Under the pieces are notes generated by a model. The model had not been told where the DNA came from, made no database searches, and saw nothing but the letters and a program-made list of their open reading frames with translations. From the NCBI GenBank assembly GCA_910576975.1, contig CAJTJY010000001.1:124001-188000 (forward strand): 64,000 nucleotides of DNA. The letters are read 5' to 3'. Positions 1 to 8,724 of this stretch are shown piece after piece (position 1 is the stretch's first letter; each line of letters begins with the position of its first letter). A program made the position numbers and the translations under genes. This DNA is from an uncultured Lachnospiraceae bacterium (lineage in GTDB: Bacteria; Bacillota; Clostridia; Lachnospirales; Lachnospiraceae).

Positions 1-738
1 CTTAGTACCGATACATTTGACAATGAGGAGGCCTTTCCACTAGCTATATTATTGACCATCTTCTATTCTCTGTCAATGATAACTTTCTCCACTGTGACAC
101 TGATTTATATTTATATCCGTTTTTATAAGAACCTGTTTACTGCAGAAGGATATCTGATGCACACTCTCCCAGTAACCAGAACCCAGTTATTTCATTCCAA
201 ATTAATCGTCGGATATTTTTGGATCTTCTTAAACAGCATGCTCAATATCCTGTCTACCGCCGTGCTCGGCTTTGTCGCTGGTTTACACTTCGCAAGCAGG
301 GAGGATATGCAAGATATATTTGAAGATGTTTCCAAAGAATTTCTTATAAAAGACTACACCTTTGCTGATATTTTCGGTTTTCCTCCACTCCTCCTGTTAC
401 TGGTGATATTTCTTCTGATGCTGACAAGCTGCTTTGGCACCCTCCTGATGGGCTATCTGAGCATCTTACTTGGACAGTTGATGGAAAAATACCGTTTGGC
501 AGCTTCGATTGGATTTTATATGGCAATCTATCTGATAAATCAAATCATAACCTCCATTGCCATGCTCCTCCCAAGCGGGCAGCTTATGATCGACGCCATG
601 GACGACACCTCCATTAGCTTCATGGGCGACCTGCTTCGCATCATGTTTCCGGCAGGCACCGCCATCCAATTAGCCCTCGGCATCGTGTTTTACATGATCT
701 GTATTTTCTTGCTCCGTCGCAAGGTAAATCTGGAATAA
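1..738 (+). CDS. ABC-2 type transporter permease, 5'-truncated by window edge
   Basis: Membrane subunit of an ABC-2 type exporter. The reading frame is open to base 1 (about 17 codons precede the first in-frame TTG at 52), so the true start lies outside the window and 245 residues are visible. Hydrophobic segments are seen at about residues 15-40, 70-95, 135-165, 180-205 and 220-240, and the protein ends in a short basic tail (LLRRKVNLE). The motif EGYLMHTLPVTRTQL after the second helix is typical of lantibiotic/multidrug-type ABC-2 permeases of Firmicutes (known family pattern). Its ATPase is presumably upstream, outside the window; the ATPase at 2302-3120 has its own permease and is on the other strand. 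Substrate unknown. Confidence 0.8.
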   Translation, partial: LSTDTFDNEEAFPLAILLTIFYSLSMITFSTVTLIYIYIRFYKNLFTAEGYLMHTLPVTRTQLFHSKLIVGYFWIFLNSMLNILSTAVLGFVAGLHFASREDMQDIFEDVSKEFLIKDYTFADIFGFPPLLLLLVIFLLMLTSCFGTLLMGYLSILLGQLMEKYRLAASIGFYMAIYLINQIITSIAMLLPSGQLMIDAMDDTSISFMGDLLRIMFPAGTAIQLALGIVFYMICIFLLRRKVNLE

Positions 739-816
739 AGCCTCGTAATATATGCCATGAGGACGCTCGCAAAATTAATGTCATAAGTAAGGCAAGAACC
801 ACAAATTTATAATGGC

Positions 817-858
817 AGGGCCAATGAACTGAATGACATCACAAAGTTCATTGGCTCT
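817..858. terminator. 14-bp inverted repeat after the permease gene
   Basis: Arms AGGGCCAATGAACT (817-830) and AGTTCATTGGCTCT (845-858) form a hairpin with one mismatch and a 14-nt loop between the convergent permease and DUF4180 genes. No T-run follows on either strand, so it is a hairpin in terminator position rather than a classical intrinsic terminator. Confidence 0.4.
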
Positions 859-989
859 GCGGCTTAGTGCCTGACTCTGTCATGCTTGCTGTCTGTAAAT
901 CTCTGACTCTTCACCAAATCCTCTGTTTAGGCTTGCATCTGTTACCTGCTCTAAAACCGCATTGATTACTGTCTCTTTTTTGTCTTGAC

Positions 990-1358
990 TTATTCAGAGA
1001 GCTTATCAACAGCAAGAGAAGCCGTAGGTTGAAAATATATGTCTTTTCCGTTATTGCTCTCGTACATAAAATCCTTTAACGGCTTGCTCGTATATTTTGA
1101 GAAATCGCCGTAGATGGCAAATCTCACGCCATAGTTGATAAACTTTTGCAATATTTCTCCTGCGAGGCAAGTGCTCAAGACAAAGAAGTCATTTACAATA
1201 GCCTCCTTGTTTATGGCAATATTAGTGCAGCCCGTTTCGTATTTTACTGTCATAATCAGGTCCAACGCAGACTGAACGTCTGTAATCAGCAATTGGTCAC
1301 TGCTGATAACTGCAACCTCTATATTATTTTTCTTTATAACTTCTGTTTTCTTTTGCAT
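990..1358 (-). CDS. DUF4180 family protein
   Basis: 122-residue soluble protein of the DUF4180 family, recognised from the order ISSDQLLITDVQSALDLI, then GEILQKFINYGVRFAIYGDF, then YTSKPLKDFMYESNNG. The family has no established biochemical role; members often sit near regulators or transporters. No signal peptide or membrane segment. The start is supported by an AGGAGGT about 8 nt upstream of ATG. It is transcribed alone on the minus strand, with a GTCAAC...GTTGAC dyad upstream at 1403-1422. Family assignment is fairly secure, function unknown. Confidence 0.75.
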   Translation of the reverse strand: MQKKTEVIKKNNIEVAVISSDQLLITDVQSALDLIMTVKYETGCTNIAINKEAIVNDFFVLSTCLAGEILQKFINYGVRFAIYGDFSKYTSKPLKDFMYESNNGKDIYFQPTASLAVDKLSE

Positions 1359-1402
1359 TTCTTTTCTACCTCCTGCTATGCGTACAAACTGTCAATCAAA
1401 TG

Positions 1403-1422
1403 GTCAACCAGCAGCTGTTGAC
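1403..1422. promoter_or_regulatory. dyad upstream of the DUF4180 gene
   Basis: GTCAAC (1403-1408) and GTTGAC (1417-1422) form an inverted repeat separated by 8 nt, about 45 nt upstream of the DUF4180 start. It could be a repressor operator; no cognate regulator is adjacent. Confidence 0.25.
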
Positions 1423-1508
1423 TCATATAATTGAATTTCTCGATTTATTTTCCTGTTCCTCGGTTAACTTGTTTTATAAAACTTATGCAAAGAATTCTGA
1501 AATACTGA

Positions 1509-2309
1509 TTATATGTGCAAGTCTTTCTTACAAAATACAATAATCCCTATTGCATAAAGAGCAATAGCTCCAATCAGCAGCGTCAGCGATCCAATGACGG
1601 CGCCGCTTTCACCAGCCACGATCCCATTTGCGTCAAAGAGGGTAAAGAATGTGAAATGCTTCATTACGTCTGCCTTTTCACCAGCATTTGCCAACATTTG
1701 AAGGACATACATAAGCCCTGGGACGCCCGCCCCGAAAGCAATACTGTATTTCGTATCGGAAAATATGCAAGAAGAAAAAAAGCAGATGCCCCCAATAAAT
1801 AAATGCAGGCATGCAAGAGCAGCGTTTAAGGTTAACAGCTCTGATATTGCCAACTCCCCAGGAAAACATGTTTGCGCTATCGTTACTTCCAGTCCGGTTG
1901 CATAAATCATAAGCAGCAATGTTCCACTGATGAGAACAGACACTTGCGTTATTGCAATCGTGCTGCGTTTTATCGGCGCCGCTAATAATGTTACCATGGA
2001 CCCTTTATCTACATACTGGGCGATAAGGCCATTTCCACGCAGGATGCAGAACACCATCGGAAAGATCAACAGTATAAATCCATAGAGGTATGAAATCATA
2101 AAGCCAATCAGACTTGTTGCCCCAGTACTCATTCCGACAGAAGCCATCAGTTCCGGCATTATTTCATAAAAACTATCCAAAGTCGCCATCATTTCAGGGT
2201 CGTACATACGGATGATAATCGTAACATACATTGAAATAATGGCAGCGAATAGGATCAGCAATTTTAAGCTGCCTTTCATTTCCCGTTTATATAAAGTCAT
2301 GTTAAGCAT
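1509..2309 (-). CDS. ABC transporter permease (ABC-2 type)
   Basis: Membrane partner of the ATPase encoded just upstream (2302-3120). The 266-residue form starts at the ATG at 2309, which overlaps the ATPase stop by 8 nt and has GGAGGTG about 7 nt upstream; the longer frame to 2399 runs through the ATPase gene and is unlikely. About six hydrophobic segments are seen, beginning with LKLLILFAAIISMYVTIII and including LYGFILLIFPMVFCIL and GSLTLLIGAIALYAIGIIV. It ends in a short basic tail (FCKKDLHI). The pair forms a simple two-gene exporter operon; the substrate cannot be inferred, though such pairs often confer peptide-antibiotic or drug export. Confidence 0.85.
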   Translation of the reverse strand: MLNMTLYKREMKGSLKLLILFAAIISMYVTIIIRMYDPEMMATLDSFYEIMPELMASVGMSTGATSLIGFMISYLYGFILLIFPMVFCILRGNGLIAQYVDKGSMVTLLAAPIKRSTIAITQVSVLISGTLLLMIYATGLEVTIAQTCFPGELAISELLTLNAALACLHLFIGGICFFSSCIFSDTKYSIAFGAGVPGLMYVLQMLANAGEKADVMKHFTFFTLFDANGIVAGESGAVIGSLTLLIGAIALYAIGIIVFCKKDLHI

Positions 2310-3120
2310 TCTTTTCACCTCCATAATAGTCCATAAAGATTGTTTCAAGACTTTGTTTTGCTGCGACTGTAACATGATTTCCATCGCATTTCCCTTCAAA
2401 GTCTCGCGAAAAATCTTCTGCTAATTCTGGCGAATCTAAACGAACGGTATAAGTATGCATATGGCGTTCTCTCAACGTTTCAACCGAATCAACGGCAACA
2501 AGTTTTCCGTTACGGATCATGCCGATACAGTTGCAGGTGCGTTCTACTTCTTCAAACATATGGCTTGACAAAAGAATGGTTTTACCTTTCTTTTTTTCTT
2601 CTGCAATCAGCTCTATAAAACGGTTTTGCATCAAAGGGTCAAGCCCGCTTGTCGGCTCATCCAAAATCAATATACCAGGGTCGTGCATAAAGGCAGCGAC
2701 AATGCCAAGCTTTTGTTTCATCCCCTTGCTCATCTTTTTGATTTTCCCTCTGGGGTCTAATTCAAACCGCTCAAGCATCTCCTTTATGCGGTTATCTTTT
2801 CCTATGTCGTGGTAATCCGAGATAAATTTTAGGAACTCTTTACCAGTCATATCATCAAAAAAACTAATCTCTCCAGGAATATACCCAAGTCTGTTTTGAA
2901 TTTGATCACGATTTTTCCAGCTATCGAAGCCATCGATCTGACAGCTTCCAGCTTTAGGCTTGAGAAATCCCATCAAATGACGGATTGTCGTAGTTTTGCC
3001 GGCGCCGTTCGGACCGAGAAACCCAAAAACTTCACCCTGTTCCACTTGAATAGACACATCGAATATTCCTTTTCCTAAGCCGTAATCCCGAGTCAGATTT
3101 TGAACGTTTATTACACTCAT
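2302..3120 (-). CDS. ABC transporter ATP-binding protein
   Basis: Cytosolic ATPase of an ABC-2 exporter, 272 residues. Visible motifs: Walker A GPNGAGKTTT (about residues 36-45), Q-loop region GYIPGE, signature KKMSKGMKQKLGI (about 131-143; MSKGM replaces the canonical LSGGQ, as is common in this subgroup), Walker B GILILDEPTSGLDP (about 153-166) and the switch SSHMFEEVERT. A C-terminal regulatory stretch of about 70 residues follows. SD AAGGAGGAAT precedes the ATG. It is translationally coupled to the permease gene by an 8-nt overlap. Confidence 0.92.
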   Translation of the reverse strand: MSVINVQNLTRDYGLGKGIFDVSIQVEQGEVFGFLGPNGAGKTTTIRHLMGFLKPKAGSCQIDGFDSWKNRDQIQNRLGYIPGEISFFDDMTGKEFLKFISDYHDIGKDNRIKEMLERFELDPRGKIKKMSKGMKQKLGIVAAFMHDPGILILDEPTSGLDPLMQNRFIELIAEEKKKGKTILLSSHMFEEVERTCNCIGMIRNGKLVAVDSVETLRERHMHTYTVRLDSPELAEDFSRDFEGKCDGNHVTVAAKQSLETIFMDYYGGEKNA

Positions 3121-3460
3121 TGAAATTCCTCCTTATATGAAATAGATTTGAACATTGCGACCCTTTGTGTGAATTCTTTTTTATTTCCTCAATTTCTATC
3201 GATTACCTTTCCATCTGGCGGGCATGAAGATAACCGTAAATCATCTAGACAAACATATGATAAATTGGTTGTTGGTCAATATCCTCTTTAAATTTACTCA
3301 GCTCAAGGTTTTTTAAATAGAGATCATATTTCTTGGTCTGTCCATTGCTAATTCTTTATTATTATATGGAATTGACTCAAATCTTCAAGGTTTTTATCTA
3401 AATTATACCCTCAGGAGCACCCCGGAGAGGATAGAATTACATATCTGCTCGTCCGCTGAT

Positions 3461-3508
3461 GAAAAACAGTCCTGTGCTTGCGGCTTTCCTTTACACAAAC
3501 ACAGGACT
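3461..3508 (-). terminator. intrinsic terminator of the GNAT gene
   Basis: Minus-strand hairpin with arms AGTCCTGTG (3500-3508 read on minus) and CACAGGACT (3468-3476) followed by TGTTTTTC, just past the stop of the acetyltransferase gene. The remainder of the 3121-3460 interval holds no convincing gene. Confidence 0.7.
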
Positions 3509-3543
3509 ATATTCTTGGCGCTTCGATTAGATTCGTTCTACAA

Positions 3544-4116
3544 TTAACCTATCTTTTTTCTCATAATGAAAAACCACCCCTGTTTTCTATAAAGTTCAAA
3601 TCCATACTTTTCATAGAGACTGACTGGCCCTCTGTATTGATAATCCCGTTTTGTATCTGAAAATGGATACCCTTCAACATATAAATATCCCTCTTCTTTG
3701 GCGTCCGTCAGAAACCTTTCCACGACAGCGTTCGCAATCCCTTTTCCACGGTAACCTGGAGCAATATCCATACAGTACAAGACCTTGATCGTTCCTTTTT
3801 CAATCTTATCTGTTAAAAACTCTTTATCCGCACAGACGGGACCATAATGGGACTTATCGCCAGCATTGCACCACCCGACAATCTTATCGTCGTCATATAC
3901 AAGATAGCCTGTCATAATTCCCTCTCGCACAAGCTCTTTTGCTTTCTGGCGGCGTTCTTCTTTTAAAATGCACGTCTCATCTTCTTCCTTGCTCAGATGG
4001 CTCTGAAGACAATAACAGGCAGACCACTCTTCATGATCTGAAAATGCATCATTATCAAAATAATACAAAAAATCATCTTCCAATTCAGGTGTCAGTTTCC
4101 TAATAAAAACATCCAT
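3544..4116 (-). CDS. GNAT family N-acetyltransferase
   Basis: 190-residue acyl-CoA-dependent N-acetyltransferase. The acetyl-CoA binding motif A is visible as CMDIAPGYRGKGIANAVVER (about residues 113-132, with the R-G-K-G-I-A pyrophosphate loop), preceded by the beta-4 strand region. The C-terminus (PVSLYEKYGFELYRKQGWFFIMRKK) is the usual YxxxGF strand of the fold. The N-terminal Cys-rich stretch WSACYCLQSH is characteristic of a Firmicutes GNAT subgroup. Acceptor substrate unknown. Single gene with its own terminator. Confidence 0.85.
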   Translation of the reverse strand: MDVFIRKLTPELEDDFLYYFDNDAFSDHEEWSACYCLQSHLSKEEDETCILKEERRQKAKELVREGIMTGYLVYDDDKIVGWCNAGDKSHYGPVCADKEFLTDKIEKGTIKVLYCMDIAPGYRGKGIANAVVERFLTDAKEEGYLYVEGYPFSDTKRDYQYRGPVSLYEKYGFELYRKQGWFFIMRKKIG

Positions 4117-4150
4117 ATTTTGTCTCCTTATTATTCTCTGTCATAAGCGC

Positions 4151-4309
4151 TTATTTTCCCAAATTCAATACAAAAATCAATTCCTCTAAAAGATCTGTAA
4201 GAATCTTTTTTCCCGGAACCCGTTGCCCATTTTCAATTCTTGACAACGCCAAAGCAGTGCAAATGCCATAACATGCCTCTTCCTGGGAATATCCCTGCCG
4301 CTCCCTTGC
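4151..4309 (-). pseudogene. XRE/Rgg-type HTH regulator, N-terminal remnant
   Basis: The minus strand encodes 52 codons reading A-R-E-R-Q-G-Y-S-Q-E-E-A-C-Y-G-I-C-T-A-L and then LSRIENGQRVPGKKILTDLL, a near-complete helix-turn-helix of the XRE family (family pattern: QGYSQEExxxGIC...LSRIENGxRxP). Upstream the frame is closed by TAA at 4310-4312, and the preceding residues (ELFYGWSIDALSK) continue in another frame, which indicates a frameshift. Downstream it stops after 52 codons with no C-terminal domain. I read this as a decayed regulator. No start with a good SD is present. Confidence 0.6.
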
Positions 4310-4349
4310 TTAACGCATCAATACTCCAACCGTAAAATAACTCAACTTT

Positions 4350-5570
4350 CTAGATCCCCTTTTGCTCCGCAAGCAACCGGATCACAAACGCCTTTGTATA
4401 AATCTCGCCCTGTGGCTGTTCCAACAAAAGGCTGCCGCCATGCATGGCAATTACCTTGTGCGCAATGCTAAGCCCCAGCCCGCTGCCGCCCTTGCTGTTT
4501 CTGGATTCGTCCCCCAACACAAAAGGCTCAAAAATATAACGCGCCTTTTCTTCTGGAATCACCCTGCCATCATCACAGATCTGAATCAGCACTTGCTCTT
4601 CCTCCTGTTCTGCCATAATCCATACTCTGGCGCCCTGCTCGTTGTGTTTTAAGGCATTGTTCAAAAGGTTCTGGACCACGCGCTGAAACTGCACGCAGTC
4701 CACCTCGATCTCACATTGCTCTTCTGGAATATTGGGAATCATTTCGATTCCTTTTTCTTCAAAATCCATATACAGCCCTGCTGCAGAATCTCTTAATAGC
4801 TCCCAGAGATCCGCCTTTTCTTTCTTAAGCTGATACCCTTCACTGTCCATCTTGACATATTCAAACAAAAGATTTAACAGGGCGCTCATCTGCATCGACT
4901 TGCTAAATATGGCCTCCAGATATTCTTGCTGCTTTTCATTGGACAGCGCGTGACTTGTTTCTGATGTCTCATTTTGCATGTTGGCAAGCAGCGCTTTGGC
5001 ATAGCCAGCCATGGTAGTCATAGGGGTCTTTAAGTCATGAGCGACATCGGACAGCAGCAGATTCCTGCTTTTGTCATATTCTTCTTTCTGACGCCGGTCT
5101 TTCTCCTCCATTTGCTGAACCTGCAATTCTACCATGCGGCTAAACGAATAGGCGGCAACCACATAGGGAAGCAGCAAGGTCAGCAAAATCAGGATGGTAA
5201 TCGCCACCATCCCCCAGATATAAATCTGCGTCTGGCGGGAATTCAAATGCACTGTCTGCATGGCAATCCGCCCTCTCATATCCGTGCCTGCCCACTGCTC
5301 ACTGACTGTGCGCAGCCACACGCCCGCCACATCAGGAAGCTGATTGCAGATTCCGGTCACTGCAAGATACAACGCTCCTTTGAGCAGCCTGCCAATGGTC
5401 AGTCCATTTCCCATTCCTGCCAAAAAGTACTCAATTTGCAATGTGTCCGAAAGCCAGGGAAATAAAACAGCCTCGTACCATCCGCCTAAAAGCCATTCAC
5501 TGATGCTGACTAAGACAAGAATCAGAAGAAACCTTCCCACCAAAAAGCGTTTCCATTCTTTATGTTCCAT
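4350..5570 (-). CDS. sensor histidine kinase (VanS/PhoR-like)
   Basis: 406-residue membrane sensor kinase paired with the response regulator directly upstream. Two membrane segments (about residues 10-30 and 118-140) bracket an extracytoplasmic region of about 85 residues. Then come the H-box SDVAHDLKTPMTTMAGYAKA (His about 178), N-box NLLNNALKHNEQG, D-box ICDDGRVIPEEK and G-box GGSGLGLSIAHKVIAMHGG. The start ATG lies 2 nt past the regulator stop with its SD inside the regulator 3' end, so the pair is cotranscribed. The architecture resembles VanS-type kinases; the stimulus cannot be read, and no vancomycin-resistance genes are adjacent. Confidence 0.92.
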   Translation of the reverse strand: MEHKEWKRFLVGRFLLILVLVSISEWLLGGWYEAVLFPWLSDTLQIEYFLAGMGNGLTIGRLLKGALYLAVTGICNQLPDVAGVWLRTVSEQWAGTDMRGRIAMQTVHLNSRQTQIYIWGMVAITILILLTLLLPYVVAAYSFSRMVELQVQQMEEKDRRQKEEYDKSRNLLLSDVAHDLKTPMTTMAGYAKALLANMQNETSETSHALSNEKQQEYLEAIFSKSMQMSALLNLLFEYVKMDSEGYQLKKEKADLWELLRDSAAGLYMDFEEKGIEMIPNIPEEQCEIEVDCVQFQRVVQNLLNNALKHNEQGARVWIMAEQEEEQVLIQICDDGRVIPEEKARYIFEPFVLGDESRNSKGGSGLGLSIAHKVIAMHGGSLLLEQPQGEIYTKAFVIRLLAEQKGI

Positions 5571-5572
5571 AC

Positions 5573-6259
5573 CTATTCTTTCTCCATGCGGTAGCCTAAT
5601 CCCCGGATAGTCTTAATATATGCCCCGCTGTCTTCTGACAATTTCGCCCGCAGACGGCTGATGCATACCATAATGTTGTTGTCTGCAATGGCATATTCCT
5701 CTCCCCAGACATTTTCATAGACCTGCTGCTTGGTAAATACCCTGCCTGGATGTTCCATGAACAGCCTCAGTAATTTATATTCCACTGAAGTCAAATCAAT
5801 CGGCTGGCCGCTCTGATAGACAATGCAAGACTCCGTATCTAGTTTCAAATCCTTTACCTGAAGCTGTTTTAACTCCTTTCCTTTCGCCCCCAGGGAATAA
5901 AACCTGCGGATATTGGAATTGATCCTCGCCATGGCCTCCATCGGATTAAAAGGTTTTGCCAGATAATCGTCCGCTCCCAAGTCAAGCCCCAATATCTTGT
6001 CTGCATCATGATTTTTCGCCGACAAAATCATCACTGGAATATTGCTGTTTTCTCGAATCTTTTTTAAGACATGATATCCGTCCATCTTGGGCATCATAAT
6101 GTCCAAAAGCACCATGTCAATCTCTTCTCTCTCCATAAGGGACAGAGCTATTGCGCCATCCTGCGCCTCAAGCACCTGATACCCGTCTTTTTCCAGGTAA
6201 AGGCGCAGCAATTCACGAATCTCCGCCTCATCGTCTGCAACCAGAACTGTGTATGCCAT
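5573..6259 (-). CDS. OmpR-family response regulator
   Basis: 228-residue DNA-binding regulator, partner of the downstream kinase. Receiver domain: acidic pair DDE near residues 9-11, phospho-acceptor Asp in MVLLDIMMPKMDGYHVL, conserved Lys in DYLAKPFNP. C-terminal winged helix: LTSVEYKLLRLFMEHPGRVFT to SRLRAKLSE and IKTIRGLGYRME. The chosen ATG (6259) has GGAGGAAAT 4 nt away; the in-frame ATG 12 nt upstream lies inside that SD. This SD is the 3' end of the repeated leader element (6260-6298). Confidence 0.93.
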   Translation of the reverse strand: MAYTVLVADDEAEIRELLRLYLEKDGYQVLEAQDGAIALSLMEREEIDMVLLDIMMPKMDGYHVLKKIRENSNIPVMILSAKNHDADKILGLDLGADDYLAKPFNPMEAMARINSNIRRFYSLGAKGKELKQLQVKDLKLDTESCIVYQSGQPIDLTSVEYKLLRLFMEHPGRVFTKQQVYENVWGEEYAIADNNIMVCISRLRAKLSEDSGAYIKTIRGLGYRMEKE

Positions 6260-6298
6260 GATTTCCTCCATTCTGTGCGCTTTTTGGCATAAACAAAA
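6260..6298 (-). repeat. SD-leader repeat, copy a (partial)
   Basis: Read on the minus strand, GTTTATGCCAAAAAGCGCAC followed by AGAATGGAGGAAATC abuts the regulator start codon. It matches the 3' half of the leader elements before ilvE (41250-41325) and in the split gene (36191-36268). The upstream hairpin half is not recognisable here. Confidence 0.6.
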
Positions 6299-6395
6299 CT
6301 ATATTCTACGGAGTTTTGCCAAATATCAGCCAGGCAGAATGCCAAAAATGCATCCATTTTTTCATGCCTTATCCCTGTTGCTGGATATTATCCCT

Positions 6396-7211
6396 CTATG
6401 CAAAAAGCTTTTGCTCTTTTAATTTCTGGTAAAGCGCAGCCTTGGCCTGCGCTGCATATGGATTTACATAAAACATGCCTAAAATCCCAAAAGTCATGCC
6501 ACTTAAAATATACCATCCCAAAAACGATAAGTCCAGAATAAAAGCTTTCCAGCGATTTCCTTCCATCAAAGCATGGCTCTGGGCAAACGCCTCCTCTTTA
6601 CTGATTTCAGGGTTTTCTGCGATGAGATAAGGAATCATCCGGTACTCATATGCCTTGACTATCCCAGGAATGAAAAATAACAGACTCCACAAAAACACAT
6701 ACAGTCCCCGGAAAAACATGATTTTTACTGCATTTTTATAATGATGGTCAAATGCAAAACACACTTCCCTGAGATTTGCCTCCCCCTTTAAATTCTTTGC
6801 AAAGAAACGCCGCACTCCTACTTCTAATGGATTAACGATCAAAATCTCAAGAGGAAGCACTATCAGTAACATCACCGCCAGAATAATAAAAAACATCATA
6901 AGGAAAAATATGATAAAAAACATCAGCGCAATGCCTTTTCCTGCGTCAATGCTCCCATCTGGCATGGTTGCGCACCACTCTCCCAGCCTGGACATCGCTT
7001 CATCCAAGCCTTCATTTTCATCAAAATAATTTTCATCGTCTTCGTAATACGCCTTTTCGTCTCCTTGTATCCAAGAATACATTCGGCTTGTGCTTCCTGT
7101 ACCAGCGCCCAAGCCGATCACAGACAGCAGCAACGCCCCCAGAACACATCTCCAGTAGTTAAGTTTTACTCTCTGCTTCGCCTTTTCCTTTAATTCTCTT
7201 CTGGTCCACAT
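6396..7211 (-). CDS. DUF975 family integral membrane protein
   Basis: 271-residue membrane protein of the DUF975 family, recognised by the N-terminal MWTRRELKEKAKQRVK stretch followed by WRCVLGALLLSVIGLG, and the closing part YEYRMIPYLIAENPEISKEEAF. Five or six hydrophobic segments are visible, with an acidic loop (about residues 50-75) after the first. The function of the family is unknown. It lies 136 nt upstream of the response regulator on the same strand; cotranscription is possible, but the leader repeat in between may mark a separate unit. SD GGAGGAGATAGAT precedes the ATG. Confidence 0.8.
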   Translation of the reverse strand: MWTRRELKEKAKQRVKLNYWRCVLGALLLSVIGLGAGTGSTSRMYSWIQGDEKAYYEDDENYFDENEGLDEAMSRLGEWCATMPDGSIDAGKGIALMFFIIFFLMMFFIILAVMLLIVLPLEILIVNPLEVGVRRFFAKNLKGEANLREVCFAFDHHYKNAVKIMFFRGLYVFLWSLLFFIPGIVKAYEYRMIPYLIAENPEISKEEAFAQSHALMEGNRWKAFILDLSFLGWYILSGMTFGILGMFYVNPYAAQAKAALYQKLKEQKLFA

Positions 7212-7443
7212 ATCTATCTCCTCCTTGTCGATTTTTCGTTCTTATGTTACTCCTATTCTATAGGATATATCTTAACAAAGAGCTCTTCTTTTCTTACGAT
7301 AACCTTACAAAGTCTGTCTTGCGCAATATTCCAAGGGATGGTAAGATGATAGGCAGGGAACGTCAGCTCCTCCACAGCGGGGCTGACAGGGCGCTTCTCA
7401 TTCTGAGCTGGTTGCCCGCAGGAATAAATTTTGGGAGTTTGAT
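7212..7443 (+). promoter_or_regulatory. possible structured leader of the CLC operon
   Basis: 232 nt lie between the divergent DUF975 and CLC genes. On the plus strand, CTTAC...GTAAG, GTCAGC...GGCTGAC (about 7363-7388) and GGGC...GCCC (about 7391-7420) could pair, giving a GC-rich leader just before the SD (GGGAG) of the CLC gene. A 67-codon frame (7244-7447) ends in an ATGA overlap with the CLC start. I could not match it to the fluoride, manganese or guanidine riboswitch consensus. Confidence 0.3.
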
Positions 7444-8709
7444 ATGAGAGAAGAAATTGAATATTATATCCGGCATTTTGCCAGCCGGTTTTGCGTCTTT
7501 ATCAAATGGCTGGTTTTCTCTTTACTGTCCGGCGTCTTGATCGGCGGCGCTGGAACGGTATTCCATTACTGCATGGCCTGGGCAAATGAAATGCGCCTTT
7601 CTTTCCCCTGCCTCGTTCTTTTGCTGCCTTTTGCAGGACTCTTCATCGTATGGGCATACCATTTGCTTCATGATGAAAAAGATAGCGGCACCAACCTCGT
7701 ATTGGCAGCGATTCATTCAGGAAAACACATCCCCGTGAAAATGGCGCCTTTAATTTTTATCTCGACCGTGATGACCCACTTGTTTGGCGGTTCCGCCGGA
7801 CGTGAAGGAGCTGCGCTGCAGCTTGGCGGAAGCATTGGAAATACTCTGGGAAGAATGTTGCGGTTTGATGAAAAGGATCAACACATCATGATCATGTGCG
7901 GCATGAGCGCAGCTTTCTCAGCACTGTTTGGAACCCCGATGGCTGCGGCTATTTTCTCGATGGAAGTGGTCAGCGTGGGCATCATGCACTATGCGGCCCT
8001 GGTTCCCTGCGTGGTTTCCTCGCTGACTGCTAAAGGAATCGCAGCGTATTTTGCGGTCATGCCAGAACAATTTCCACTGACAGGCATTCCGGCGTTTACG
8101 CTCTCCACCGGAACCGCCATTGCCATCCTCGCAATTTTGTGCGCTGGGATTAGCACCCTGTTTTGCGTCATGCTCCACAGCGGAGAAAAATTGTATAAAA
8201 AATATCTTCCCAACCCTTATTTACGGATTTTCGCAGGAGGTACTCTGATCGTCATTCTGACTATGCTGGTGCAAAGCCAGGATTACAACGGGGCCGGAAT
8301 GCCTGTCATTGCCCGCTGTTTTGAAGAAAATGACTGTGTGTCTATTGCTTTTCTATTGAAAATGATTTTTACCTCGGTCACCCTTGGGGCTGGATTTAAG
8401 GGCGGCGAAATTGTCCCCTCCTTTGTAATCGGAGGCACTTTCGGCTGTCTTTATGGAAATGTTATAGGATTCTCTCCAGCTCTATGCACAGCAGCTGGCA
8501 TGGGCGCCGTTTTCTGCGGCGTCACCAACTGCCCGATCACCTCGCTGCTGATCTGCTTTGAAATGTTTGGATTTGACGGCATGCCTTACTACCTGCTGTC
8601 AATCGCCTTAGGCTATATGCTGTCCGGTTATTATGGACTGTACCACAGCCAGAAAATCGTATATTCAAAATACAAAACGGAATTTATCAACCGCAAAACA
8701 CATGAATGA
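7444..8709 (+). CDS. CLC family anion channel/antiporter
   Basis: 421-residue multi-pass CLC protein. The gating-glutamate motif is visible as GGSAGREGAALQLGGS (residues 115-130, Glu121). The downstream GMSAAFSALFGTPMAAAIFSMEV and GAGFKGGEIVPSFVIGGTFG segments correspond to the conserved helices and second filter motif of the family. There is no cytoplasmic CBS domain. The usual first-filter motif GSGIP is not obvious. It may therefore be either a proton-coupled chloride transporter or a fluoride-exporting subtype; I cannot decide from the motif alone. It is the first gene of an operon with a two-component pair 15 nt downstream. Confidence 0.85.
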   Translation: MREEIEYYIRHFASRFCVFIKWLVFSLLSGVLIGGAGTVFHYCMAWANEMRLSFPCLVLLLPFAGLFIVWAYHLLHDEKDSGTNLVLAAIHSGKHIPVKMAPLIFISTVMTHLFGGSAGREGAALQLGGSIGNTLGRMLRFDEKDQHIMIMCGMSAAFSALFGTPMAAAIFSMEVVSVGIMHYAALVPCVVSSLTAKGIAAYFAVMPEQFPLTGIPAFTLSTGTAIAILAILCAGISTLFCVMLHSGEKLYKKYLPNPYLRIFAGGTLIVILTMLVQSQDYNGAGMPVIARCFEENDCVSIAFLLKMIFTSVTLGAGFKGGEIVPSFVIGGTFGCLYGNVIGFSPALCTAAGMGAVFCGVTNCPITSLLICFEMFGFDGMPYYLLSIALGYMLSGYYGLYHSQKIVYSKYKTEFINRKTHE

Positions 8710-8724
8710 AAGGTGGGATGCTTC

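Noticed and set aside
7340..7443. Fluoride riboswitch before the CLC gene
   Set aside because: The conserved GGNGATG...CGCC and GCTGATG blocks are not present in the right order.
7244..7447. 67-codon frame upstream of the CLC gene as a real protein
   Set aside because: No SD, no family resemblance, and it runs through a GC-rich region that looks structured; kept only as a note in the leader entry.
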